Source: Sphaerisporangium flaviroseum
Lineage (GTDB): Bacteria > Actinomycetota > Actinomycetes > Streptosporangiales > Streptosporangiaceae
Assembly: GCF_039537005.1 (NCBI RefSeq)
Contig: NZ_BAAAZR010000028.1
Coordinates: 186,001-250,000 of the forward strand
DNA: 64,000 nucleotides
Direction of reading: 5' to 3'
The notes beneath the pieces were generated by a model. It did no database searches. It saw nothing but the letters and a program-made list of their open reading frames with translations, and had not been told where the DNA came from. Both the position numbers and the translations under genes were made by a program. Positions 8,021 to 15,570 of the stretch are shown here, in pieces; positions within the stretch are counted from its first letter, which is position 1; every line of letters begins with the position of its first letter.

Positions 8021-8490
8021 CACATCAGCTCGTGGGCCTCCGCGCCGTCGACGTCGAACTTGGCGTCGACATCGCCGTTGTCGGCGGCGAACACCGCCAT
8101 GATCGCCGTCTCGACGTCGGGTACGGCCTGCAGATCGTCCACATGGACCGCAGCGATCTTGGTCATCGGGACCGGAACCGGGATCCGTACCCTTGACCGC
8201 TCTTCGATGTCCGCACCCGCCTTGATCACATCGTCCGGGACTTCCGCGGCGATCACGACACGGCGGGCCGGGACCTCCACGCCGTCGGCGCGGTCGGCCG
8301 CCAGCATCCGCAGGGAGGCCTTGGCGGCGTCGGTCAGGGCGACGTACTCCAGTTCCTCGGTGTCACCCGAGACGTACCACTCGACCAGAGCGGGAGTCAC
8401 CGCGTAGCCGGTCAGCGGGGCCGGGCCGACCTCCCCCGTGGCGGCCACACGGGCCAGCGCGGGAAGAGTGCACGGCAGGTAGACGCGCAT
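7984..8490 (-). CDS. DUF6912 family protein
   Basis: A 168-residue cytoplasmic protein that I match to the uncharacterised actinobacterial DUF6912 family. Recognisable parts are the start MRVYLPCTLPAL, the middle segment LEYVALTDAAKASLRML, and PARRVVIAAEVPD followed by an acidic C-terminus that ends MWYATQEIPDVLS. No catalytic motif or membrane segment is visible and no function is known. The ATG at 8490 is chosen over the frame start at 8505 because GAGGA sits 8 nt upstream. The gene stands alone; degenerate duplicates of its 3' end lie downstream. Confidence 0.75.
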   Translation of the reverse strand: MRVYLPCTLPALARVAATGEVGPAPLTGYAVTPALVEWYVSGDTEELEYVALTDAAKASLRMLAADRADGVEVPARRVVIAAEVPDDVIKAGADIEERSRVRIPVPVPMTKIAAVHVDDLQAVPDVETAIMAVFAADNGDVDAKFDVDGAEAHELMWYATQEIPDVLS

Positions 8491-9010
8491 GCGTTGGTTC
8501 CTCAATCACTATTTCGAAGTATCGGCGTCCGAGCGGCGCCGATCACCTACATGAGTGTGCCAGCCCCCACGTCACCGGCCGCACAGGATCACACAACCCC
8601 GGCCACAGACGCCCACCGGCGACCGGAAGCCGAGCGACACCCCGGGCACAGCCTGCGGCCCGCGCCTGGACGGGGAACACGGCACGCATTGACGCGCCCG
8701 TGCTCGGCCCACCCGGCACCCATTTGACCGGGGCACCCATTGCCACCCACCCACACCTGAACACCCCACAAGGACAGCGCGTGGGTCCGGCCGGCACCCT
8801 GCGGCAAGTGACCAGCGGCAGCGCTGGGGCGAGCGACCCACGGCAGCGCTGGGGCGAGCGGCCATCTGCGGACCTGCGGCAGGGGACCACTCACAACCGG
8901 CAAGCGACACATCAACCGATGATCGGCATTACCGGAAACGGTGATCTCCGGAACGGTGATGTGACGTAGCGGTCCCCGTGGTCCTGGGGGTTGTGTGATC
9001 CTTTTGCCCT
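8491..9010. other. 520-bp gap with short direct repeats
   Basis: No convincing gene is visible here. The overlapping minus-strand frames are repetitive GC-rich artefacts without good starts. A 20-bp sequence, CGGCAGCGCTGGGGCGAGCG, occurs twice in tandem (8816-8835 and 8841-8860), flanked by two copies of CTGCGGCA-type sequence at 8798 and 8874. Near the right edge CCGGAAACGGTGAT and CCGGAACGGTGAT (about 8934-8960) are close direct repeats that may belong to the promoter of the gene at 9011. Confidence 0.55.
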
Positions 9011-10156
9011 ATGCGTACCGCTAGGTGGGCGCTTACCGCCCTGCTCCTCGCGAGCGTGTGTGCGACGGCCGCCGACACGGCCCCGGACGCTGCCGGACGG
9101 ACGACCGGCCACGCCGTCGAGTCGTCGTCCCGGTGGACACTGAAGTACGCCATCCAGGGCCAGGACAAGGACTTCCCCCTGCGGATGGTCCCGGCGGCGG
9201 GCGGCAGGACGTCGCTGTTCGTCAAGGAGGGACGAGGGCCCGGCTGGTCGATGCTGCGGTGGGACGGGACTTCCTGGAAACGCGCCGTGCTACCCGCGCA
9301 GTTCGGCAAGGCCTGGTGGATCGAAGTCGGCGGTTCCCCGTCCGGGGAGACGATCTGGGCGTCCGCGAACGTCTCTCACGGGGAAGACGACGTTATAGAG
9401 CATCTGTGGCGGTTCTCCGACGGGCGCTGGACACACCGGCTCTCCCGGAACGCGACCTGGACCGGAGTGATCGACATCGCGGTCGATACCTGGGGTGACG
9501 CCTGGTTCGTCACCGCCATGGACCCCGATGGCGCCCCCTCGGACGTGTTGCGCTGGAGCGGGAGCGCATGGCGTGAACAGCAGCACCCCGCCCGTTTCGA
9601 CCTGACCGCGGTCGCCGCGGCGGGCCCCGACGATGTGTGGATCCTGGGTAGGGGACCAGGGAGCCCGATGCAGCACTGGAACGGCGCGTCGTGGCAGGAC
9701 GTCGCGTACCCATGCGCGGTGACATCCCCCCGGCCGCCATGCCGCGGGCGGTCCTACCTCGATCATCTGAGCCTGGCGGTACGGGCGGACGGCCACGCGT
9801 GGGCGGTCGGTCCCCCTTGGGCAGACGGCGGCAGTCCGGTCGTGCTGCACTGGGACCGTAGCCGATGGCAGCAGGTGAGCCTGAACGTGGTGAGGACGGC
9901 CTTGACCGCCCCGCGCACGGATCCGGTGGGCGGCCTGTGGATAGCCGCCAACCCCGCCTCCGGCGCTCCCTACGTGCTCAACTTGCGTGACGGCAGGTGG
10001 ACCAGGTCCACCCTGAGGGAGGGCGGTCCGGCCGACCGCATCGTGGATGTCGCTCCCGTACCCGGCACGAAGCGCCTCTGGGTGCACACCGAACGCCGCA
10101 CCCCCACCGGCTCCCGGCGCGGCGAGGCGACCTCACGGGTGTACGAACTCAGCTAG
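9011..10156 (+). CDS. secreted Trp-rich repeat protein, propeller-like
   Basis: A 381-residue protein with a signal peptide (MRTARWALTALLLASVCATAADT) and no later membrane segment, so it is probably secreted. The mature part has about six repeats of the form hhxWxGxxW (LRWDGTSWKR, LWRFSDGRW, LRWSGSAWRE, MQHWNGASWQ, VLHWDRSRWQ, VLNLRDGRWT), spaced 45-70 residues. This is what a six-bladed beta-propeller would look like. I see no catalytic motif; ligand binding or scaffolding is a guess. No Shine-Dalgarno precedes ATG 9011. It is flanked on both sides by long non-coding, repeat-bearing DNA, so its genomic setting looks accessory. Confidence 0.75.
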   Translation: MRTARWALTALLLASVCATAADTAPDAAGRTTGHAVESSSRWTLKYAIQGQDKDFPLRMVPAAGGRTSLFVKEGRGPGWSMLRWDGTSWKRAVLPAQFGKAWWIEVGGSPSGETIWASANVSHGEDDVIEHLWRFSDGRWTHRLSRNATWTGVIDIAVDTWGDAWFVTAMDPDGAPSDVLRWSGSAWREQQHPARFDLTAVAAAGPDDVWILGRGPGSPMQHWNGASWQDVAYPCAVTSPRPPCRGRSYLDHLSLAVRADGHAWAVGPPWADGGSPVVLHWDRSRWQQVSLNVVRTALTAPRTDPVGGLWIAANPASGAPYVLNLRDGRWTRSTLREGGPADRIVDVAPVPGTKRLWVHTERRTPTGSRRGEATSRVYELS

Positions 10157-10261
10157 ACCGGTAGCCGGCCGCTGGTCCCGGCGCTGTCCGGCTCACCCAA
10201 AGAGCGCCAGTGCCCTCACCTGACTGATCGGGCCAACGCCACTCCCGCCCTGACCGCATAC

Positions 10262-10474
10262 CTCAGGCGACTCCCCACCCGACTCGGCACCTCAAGCCAC
10301 TCCCCACCCGACTCGGTACCTCAGACCACTCCCACCCGACTCGGTACCTCAAGCCACCACTCCCCACCCGACTCGGTACCTCAAGCCACTGCCCGCGCGC
10401 CCGATATCTCCGGCCACTCGCCACCCGCCCGATCCACCCGGCCCGACAGCTCAGGCCACTCCTCGCACGACTGG
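10262..10474. repeat. degenerate 28-32 bp tandem repeat array
   Basis: About seven units begin with CTCAAGCCACT (or CTCAGGCCACT) and most continue CCCCACCCGACTCGGTAC. Unit starts are near 10262, 10291, 10320, 10348, 10380, 10408 and 10450; the last three are more diverged. A minus-strand ORF across the array is simply the translated repeat and is not a gene. The array lacks the constant repeat/variable spacer structure of a CRISPR. Confidence 0.75.
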
Positions 10475-10638
10475 AAGTGTCCAGGCCGGGTGGGCAGCAA
10501 CCGAGCAACCCAATCAAACGGGTACCGGGAGGGCCTAAATCCCATCGATCAAACAACCCGACCTACGATGAAAACCCGACCCCTCGATAACAACGGCTAA
10601 AAACGCCGCACCACGAATTCGGCCGCGCAAATATAGTC

Positions 10639-10716
10639 GCGCGCCCTTAAGCACACCCAAGCGCGCCCCTAAGCACACCCTTAAGACACCCCAAGCGCGC
10701 CCTTAAGCGCACCCCA
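10639..10716. repeat. short tandem repeat around GCGCGCCCTTAAG
   Basis: Three units of about 20-32 bp follow the form GCGCGCCC(T/C)TAAGC(A/G)CACCCCAA, separated by CTTAAGACA variants. The CTTAAG core is a palindrome. The array sits immediately downstream of the stop codon of the HAD gene (10726), so it may act in transcript termination or simply be slippage product. Confidence 0.6.
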
Positions 10717-10725
10717 CAGCAAGCG

Positions 10726-11376
10726 TCAGGCGCTGCGGAGGGGAAGTCGGCAGAGTCCCTCGACGGCCGCGATCGTGGCGTCGGGGTCGCGGTGGTGGAG
10801 GCCGACGATGCCGAGTGCCTGGGCGGCGGTGATGTTCGCCTCGATGTCGTCGATGAAGACGCATTCCTGCGGGCGCAACCCGACGAGGCCGAGCGCGTGG
10901 TGGAAGATTCGTGGTTCCGGCTTGCGCATGCCCACCTCGCCGGAGATCACCACCTGGTCGAAGTACTCGTCCCAGTCCTCCCGGGGGTAGTGGTCACCCC
11001 AGGAGTTGGAGACCAGGCACGTGGTGAGCCCCGCCGCGCGGGCGGAGCGCAGCATCTCGTACATGGTGGGCACCGGGCGGAATCCCGCGAACATGCGGGT
11101 GAGCAGCCCTTCGGCGATCGGCGGCACGCCGTCCATCGTCAGGAGCTTGGCCGCCAGCTCGCGCTCGAAGGTCGCGACGTCGACCTCTCCGCGCTCCAAG
11201 GCGTGGATGGGGTTCTCTCCCCCGGCGCCGTGGTCGTACGCGTGGCGTACGAACTCGTTCATGAGGTCGCGGTAGTGCAAGCCGTCGATGGCGTCGGCGA
11301 GGATCCATTCGGTGATCGAGTCGTGCAGGCTCGTGGTGAGCACTCCACCCCAATCGATGAGTACACCCTTGACCAC
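10726..11376 (-). CDS. HAD-IA family phosphatase-like protein
   Basis: A 216-residue HAD subfamily IA protein. Motif I is DWGGVL (8-13), the D-x-G-G-V variant seen in epoxide-hydrolase N-domain-like and related phosphatases, where the second Asp is missing. The cap is helical; motif II is LVSNSWGD, motif III is in MRKPEPRIFHHAL and motif IV is VFIDDIEANI. It is probably a small-molecule phosphatase of unknown substrate. The GTG start at 11376 has AAGGAG with 5 nt spacing. The upstream neighbour on the same strand is the GH3 lipoprotein gene, about 50 bp away, so co-transcription is possible. Confidence 0.85.
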   Translation of the reverse strand: MVKGVLIDWGGVLTTSLHDSITEWILADAIDGLHYRDLMNEFVRHAYDHGAGGENPIHALERGEVDVATFERELAAKLLTMDGVPPIAEGLLTRMFAGFRPVPTMYEMLRSARAAGLTTCLVSNSWGDHYPREDWDEYFDQVVISGEVGMRKPEPRIFHHALGLVGLRPQECVFIDDIEANITAAQALGIVGLHHRDPDATIAAVEGLCRLPLRSA

Positions 11377-11427
11377 AGCTGCTCCTTACCTCCGGCTCGG
11401 CCTTTCAGAGTAAGCCGCACGGTATCC

Positions 11428-13164
11428 CTACCGGGCGCCCAGCCCCACCGGAAGGACCCCCTTGGGGGTGAGAGCGCCGGTCAGGGCCTTGGCGGCGGCC
11501 TTGAGGGACGCGTCCCCGTCGGAGTAGACGGCCAGAGCGGTGTGGTGACCGCGGAGCCGCGCGAGCTCGTACGGCGCGCCCATCGACACCACGACCACCT
11601 TCTTGCCGGTGCCCGCCATCGCGGACACGAGGCGTGCCTGCGCGGGGCCGGCGTCCTTGGTGGTGACGACCACGGTGTCGGCCCTGGTGGCGGCGGTCCG
11701 GGCGCCGGCGATCTGGGCGGCCGTCGGGGTGTCCCCGGTGCCCGACGCTGACGCCCTGTCGAGCATGCCGGCGAGGCGCTTGCCCGCCGGGCCGGTGACC
11801 AGCACGTCCCCCTTCACGGGCAGCCCCCGAACGCCCTTCACCGCTGTCACCGAGCGGTCCGCGATGCTCTGGACGATCTTGCGGTGCTCGTCGGAGCGCA
11901 GGACCGTCTTGACCTGGCCGGAGCCGGCGACGGAGCCGTCCAGGATCCCGCGGGCGGCCTTCAGCGTCAGCAGCCGGGTGACCGACTGGTCGAGCCGCGC
12001 GCGCGAGATGCGGCCGCTCTTCACCGCGCTCAGCACCGCGCCGTGGGCCTTGGCGAAGTCGGGCGGCATGAGCAGCAGGTCGACGCCGGCGAGAATGGCG
12101 CGCACGGCCACCTCGGCGTCGCCGTACTTCTCTCGCACGCCCGCCATGTCGAGGGCGTCGGTGGTCACCACGCCGTTGTAGCCGAGCTTCTTGCGCAGCA
12201 GCCCGGTCAGGATGGGCTTGGACAGCGTCGCGGGGTCACCCGAGGGGTCGAGCTTCGGCATCACGACATGGGCGGACATGACCATGTCGACCCCGTGCCG
12301 GGCGGCCGCCTTGAACGGCGGCGCGTCGAGCTTCTCCCACTGGGACCGGGAGTGGCGGATCACCGGCAGGCCGCTGTGGCTGTCGACCCTGGTGTCGCCG
12401 TGCCCGGGGAAGTGCTTGGCCGCGCTGCCCACCCCCGCATCGTGGAAGCCCTGCACGGCGGCGCCGACCATGGTCGCCACCCGCGCCGGATCGGATCCGT
12501 ACGAGCGGGCGCCGATCACCGGGTTGGCCGGGTTGACGTTGACGTCGGCGACCGGCGCGAAGTCGAAGTTGAGGCCGAGGGCCCGCATCTCCTCGCCGGT
12601 CACCCGGGCGGCGGCGCGGGCGGCGGCGGGATCGCGCGTCGCGCCGATCGCCATGTTCCCGGGAACGTCGGTGACCAGGGGGCTCAGCCGGGAGACCACG
12701 CCGTTCTCCTGGTCGGCCCCGATGATCAGCGGGATCTTCGACGCCTTCTGCAGGCCGCGGGTCAGCTTGACGATCTGGCCGGCGTCGTCGATGTTGCCGG
12801 CCCAGGGGAACAGGATGACGCCGCCTGGATGGTACTTGCGCACCGCTCCCGCCGGGCTGCCCACACCGAACCTGGCCTGGTTGTCACCGTGGGCGCCATC
12901 CGGGCGGGAGCCGTACAGGACCGGCATGAACAGCTGGCCGACCTTCTCCTCCAGGCTCATCGCGGCGAGCGTGGCCGAGACCGACGGGCCGGCGGCCGTG
13001 CTCGCCGGGGAGACGGAGGACGCGGAGGGCGAGGAGACGGCGGGGGTGGACGGGGCACGCGAGCCGGTCGCCGGGGACACCGGCGCGTCGGAGGCCGCGC
13101 CGGCGCATCCGGCGGTCATCGTCGCGATCACCAGAAGCGCCGTCACGCGGAGAGGTCCACCCAT
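11428..13164 (-). CDS. GH3 beta-N-acetylhexosaminidase-like lipoprotein
   Basis: A 578-residue exported glycoside hydrolase of family 3, of the NagZ-like beta-N-acetylglucosaminidase branch. A lipoprotein signal ends at Cys20 (ATMTAGC), followed by a Ser/Pro-rich tether. The diagnostic KHFPGHGDT and DSH segments and the nucleophile region TTDALDM are present; the C-terminal third is the GH3 alpha/beta sandwich. It would release terminal GlcNAc from wall fragments or glycans at the outer membrane face. The GlcNAc-type PTS locus just downstream on the map could import such products. TAGCGT lies 7 nt before the ATG at 13164, suggesting a leaderless start; the open frame continues upstream through repeat DNA but is not coding. 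Confidence 0.88.
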   Translation of the reverse strand: MGGPLRVTALLVIATMTAGCAGAASDAPVSPATGSRAPSTPAVSSPSASSVSPASTAAGPSVSATLAAMSLEEKVGQLFMPVLYGSRPDGAHGDNQARFGVGSPAGAVRKYHPGGVILFPWAGNIDDAGQIVKLTRGLQKASKIPLIIGADQENGVVSRLSPLVTDVPGNMAIGATRDPAAARAAARVTGEEMRALGLNFDFAPVADVNVNPANPVIGARSYGSDPARVATMVGAAVQGFHDAGVGSAAKHFPGHGDTRVDSHSGLPVIRHSRSQWEKLDAPPFKAAARHGVDMVMSAHVVMPKLDPSGDPATLSKPILTGLLRKKLGYNGVVTTDALDMAGVREKYGDAEVAVRAILAGVDLLLMPPDFAKAHGAVLSAVKSGRISRARLDQSVTRLLTLKAARGILDGSVAGSGQVKTVLRSDEHRKIVQSIADRSVTAVKGVRGLPVKGDVLVTGPAGKRLAGMLDRASASGTGDTPTAAQIAGARTAATRADTVVVTTKDAGPAQARLVSAMAGTGKKVVVVSMGAPYELARLRGHHTALAVYSDGDASLKAAAKALTGALTPKGVLPVGLGAR

Positions 13165-13214
13165 GGCCCCCACGCTATCGGCGTCACCGCGTGGACGACC
13201 CGCTGTTCCACCCT

Positions 13215-13252
13215 CCGGACGGGAGACGTCCACCTTCTGGAGGTCCGCACCC
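13215..13252 (+). repeat. 38-bp direct repeat, copy 1
   Basis: CCGGACGGGAGACGTCCACC followed by TTCTGGAGGTCCGCACCC. It matches copy 2 at 13287-13324 with a single T/C difference. The pair is 72 bp apart from start to start. The element carries an internal ACCT-TCTGG-AGGT inverted repeat. Confidence 0.8.
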
Positions 13253-13286
13253 GATGTCGCCGAGGCCGTACTCCTGGAGCATCCGG

Positions 13287-13324
13287 CCGGACGGGAGACG
13301 CCCACCTTCTGGAGGTCCGCACCC
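13287..13324 (+). repeat. 38-bp direct repeat, copy 2
   Basis: It is identical to copy 1 except for one base (CGCCC for CGTCC). Being near-perfect, the duplication looks recent or under selection. It could be an operator pair or a small dispersed element; the sequence alone does not decide. Confidence 0.8.
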
Positions 13325-13470
13325 CTGCGGCCGCTCGCACATAATCGCCGCCGTCACCGCGACAGCGGCGTGACTTTTCATTCACCACTTACCCTCCGGC
13401 GCTCCCCCAGCAGCGCTGACGGCACCGCGACACTCATGGACCAGCCCCAGGTCAATACGTATTTCCTCCC

Positions 13471-13486
13471 ATGAACATGCGTTCAT
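13471..13486. promoter_or_regulatory. perfect 6-bp inverted repeat upstream of cytolysin gene
   Basis: ATGAAC-atgc-GTTCAT is a 16-bp perfect dyad about 80 bp before the start of the lectin-cytolysin gene. It has the form of a dimeric repressor or activator site. No regulator gene lies next to it. Confidence 0.4.
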
Positions 13487-13566
13487 CGCGGCCGTAATGT
13501 GCGGATCACCACAGCAGCGGCACACCAGCGAAAAAGCCGCGCCCTTACCCGCAGAAAGGGACGGAA

Positions 13567-15546
13567 ATGCCCGACCGACTACTTTCCGGCGAACAACTCG
13601 ACGTCAATGAAAAGCTCACTTCGGCCAATGGGCTGTTCGAGCTGGTAATGCAGGCCGACGGCAATCTCGTCCTGTACCAGCAGACGGCTCCCGTCGCCGT
13701 ACCGCCCATTCCGCCGCTCCCAGCTCCTGGACGCGACCCGCTCCGGCCGATCGGCACCCGCGGCACCAGGTTCCCCGACGGGGTGTCCGCCGCCTACTGG
13801 TCCACCGACACGTGGGCGCTTCCCGAGGAGCAGCGGCCCATCAGAGCGGTCATGCAGGCCGACGGGCACTTCGTGCTGTACGACGAGCACAACGTGCCCC
13901 GGTGGGGATCAGGGACGTGGGGTCCGGCCTTCACCGGTCCTTTCCTGGTCCTGCAGGACGACGGGAACCTCGTCATCCGGCACGAGGGCGACCGGGCCAT
14001 CTGGGCGACCGGTGTGCCCGGCGGCGCGGGAAGCATCCCCGCGGCGGGCTTCGTCAACGCCCCGCCCACGTTGTCGGCCTCTCTGGACCAACTCGGCCGG
14101 CTCCCTCCGGTGATCACCGGGTCGAGCGACCTCGCACCGCCCCAGTCCTCCACCGTCGACGCCGGCGGGGTCGCCTATGTCGTCACCGAGCAGCGTCGCC
14201 GGCTGGTCAACGAGATCGTCGAGCAGGCGTTCCTCCAGGACATCGCGGCGATGGGCGTCTGGCCGGGACAGGTGATCCAGGGCAGGGCCCTGCTGTCCGG
14301 CGACGTCGCACCGATTGGACCGTTCCCACGCGTCCCGGGCACGATCAGCGTCGTCACCGACCTCATCTCCAACAGCCCCGGCGCGGGGCAGAGCCGGGTC
14401 GTGCAGGATCCCTCCTCGGCGGCCGTCGACGCCGCGCGCCGCTCGATCATCCAGCAGGTCAGCCCGATCGACTCCCCCGGCATTCTCAAGGTCGGCGTCG
14501 ACAAGGCCTCGACACTGCGTGAGGCCGGCGTCAAGCTCGGGCTCACGGTCAAGGGATCGAGCTTCGGCGTCGACGCCAACGCGTCCCTCACCCAGAGCTA
14601 CAAGCAGAGCGTCGCCGTCGCCGTGATCCGGCAGGTCTTCTACTCGGTCACCTTCACCCCCGGCGGACCTCAGGCAGCGGGATTCTGGCCGGGCGACGTC
14701 GGCTTCGACGACGTCGCGCCGTTCGCCGGACCGGGGAATCCGCCGCTCTACATCGACAGCGTGCAGTACGGCCGGCTCATCTGCCTGACCGCGCAGGGCT
14801 CCTTCTCCAGCTCCGAGCTCACGGCCGCGCTGAAGGCGAATGTCCAGGGGGCCACGTCGCTGACCGGCAGCGTCGATGTCCGCGCCAAGGAAGTGCTTGA
14901 GAACTCCCAGGTCAAGGCCTACACGATCGGGGTTCCCGGCGGGCGTAACTTCCAGACCCTCGCGGACCCCATCGCCGAGTTGCAGCAGGTCTACCGGAGC
15001 GGACTGATGTTCAACAGTCAGAACCTCGGCGCTCCGGTGTCGTTCACCGCCCGTCACGTCGCCGACGGGACGCTCGCGCGGGTCGCCCTCGCGGCCGAGT
15101 ACGTCCAGCCGCTGTCCGCTCAGGGCTCCGACGTGGTCGGGGCCAAGTTCCACCCCTACGACGGTCCGGGTGGAGGCCTGGTCAACACCGGGATCAACGT
15201 CAACCCCGGCGACCGGGTCACGGTCAGCACCGGCGGCGAGATCTGGTCCGGCATCTTCGCGGCGGGGTTGCACGGCCCGCAGGGCTGGCCGGGTCACAAG
15301 GCGGACGGCGCCGCTCCCAAGCCGGACGGGACCGCCTTCGCGCTGCTCGTCTCGTTCGGCGGCGCCGCCGGGAGCTGGATCGAGGCGGGGCCCTTCTGGG
15401 AGGGCACGCCCCCGAACGGGCGGCCCGGCAGGCTGCTGCTCAATATCAACGACAACAACCCGTTCAACGGCAACGACTGGCGCAAGTTCGAGTCGACCGT
15501 CGAGATCCGGCGCGGAGACGCCGGGTCCGCGGGCGTGTTCATCTGA
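13567..15546 (+). CDS. lectin-cytolysin-lectin fusion, putative pore-forming toxin
   Basis: A 659-residue three-part protein. Residues 1-150 are a bulb-type mannose lectin (B-lectin) with three QxDxNxVxY-like sites (MQADGNLVLY, MQADGHFVLY, LQDDGNLVIR). Residues about 203-512 follow the order of cholesterol-dependent cytolysin domains 1-3: YVVTEQRRRLV, VWPGQVIQ, VQDPSSAAV, then SFGVDANASL for the first membrane hairpin, RQVFYSVTF, IDSVQYGRLICL, TIGVPGG and PVSFTARHVADG. Residues about 525-650 resemble the PA-IL/LecA galactose lectin (VNPGDRVTV, GPQGWPG, LLLNINDNNPFNG) and stand where cytolysin domain 4 should be; the Trp-rich undecapeptide is absent. No Sec, Tat or lipoprotein signal is visible. 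ATG 13567 follows AAAGGGA. A glycan-targeted pore-former is the inference; no immunity or export gene is adjacent. Confidence 0.82.
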   Translation: MPDRLLSGEQLDVNEKLTSANGLFELVMQADGNLVLYQQTAPVAVPPIPPLPAPGRDPLRPIGTRGTRFPDGVSAAYWSTDTWALPEEQRPIRAVMQADGHFVLYDEHNVPRWGSGTWGPAFTGPFLVLQDDGNLVIRHEGDRAIWATGVPGGAGSIPAAGFVNAPPTLSASLDQLGRLPPVITGSSDLAPPQSSTVDAGGVAYVVTEQRRRLVNEIVEQAFLQDIAAMGVWPGQVIQGRALLSGDVAPIGPFPRVPGTISVVTDLISNSPGAGQSRVVQDPSSAAVDAARRSIIQQVSPIDSPGILKVGVDKASTLREAGVKLGLTVKGSSFGVDANASLTQSYKQSVAVAVIRQVFYSVTFTPGGPQAAGFWPGDVGFDDVAPFAGPGNPPLYIDSVQYGRLICLTAQGSFSSSELTAALKANVQGATSLTGSVDVRAKEVLENSQVKAYTIGVPGGRNFQTLADPIAELQQVYRSGLMFNSQNLGAPVSFTARHVADGTLARVALAAEYVQPLSAQGSDVVGAKFHPYDGPGGGLVNTGINVNPGDRVTVSTGGEIWSGIFAAGLHGPQGWPGHKADGAAPKPDGTAFALLVSFGGAAGSWIEAGPFWEGTPPNGRPGRLLLNINDNNPFNGNDWRKFESTVEIRRGDAGSAGVFI

Positions 15547-15570
15547 GTGGGCGGCAGGGCGGGCCGATCC

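Larger units (their letters stand above)
10157..10725. other. 569-bp non-coding region with two repeat arrays
   Basis: No gene is supported here. The left part holds a 28-32 bp degenerate tandem array, the right part a second array around CGCGCCCTTAAGCACACCC, and the 100 bp between them is unusually AT-rich for this genome. The two arrays are listed separately. Confidence 0.6.
13165..13566. other. 400-bp divergent intergenic region
   Basis: This separates the GH3 gene from the lectin-cytolysin gene. It holds the GH3 promoter, two 38-bp direct repeats and an inverted repeat, all listed separately. Short frames on both strands here are repeat translations. From 13390 to 13566 the DNA is less GC-rich and presumably carries the promoter of the toxin-like gene, which starts after AAAGGGA. 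Confidence 0.55.

Noticed and set aside
8543..8915. Three overlapping minus-strand frames
   Set aside because: Each is a translation of the local GC-rich repeats, none has a ribosome site, and all read similar low-complexity peptides.
10262..10474. Possible CRISPR array
   Set aside because: The units are adjacent and degenerate along their whole length, with no constant repeat separated by unique spacers, and there are no cas genes.
13143..13388. Small minus-strand ORFs upstream of the GH3 gene
   Set aside because: They consist of the translated 38-bp direct repeat and lack ribosome sites; the GH3 start at 13164 has its own leaderless promoter pattern.
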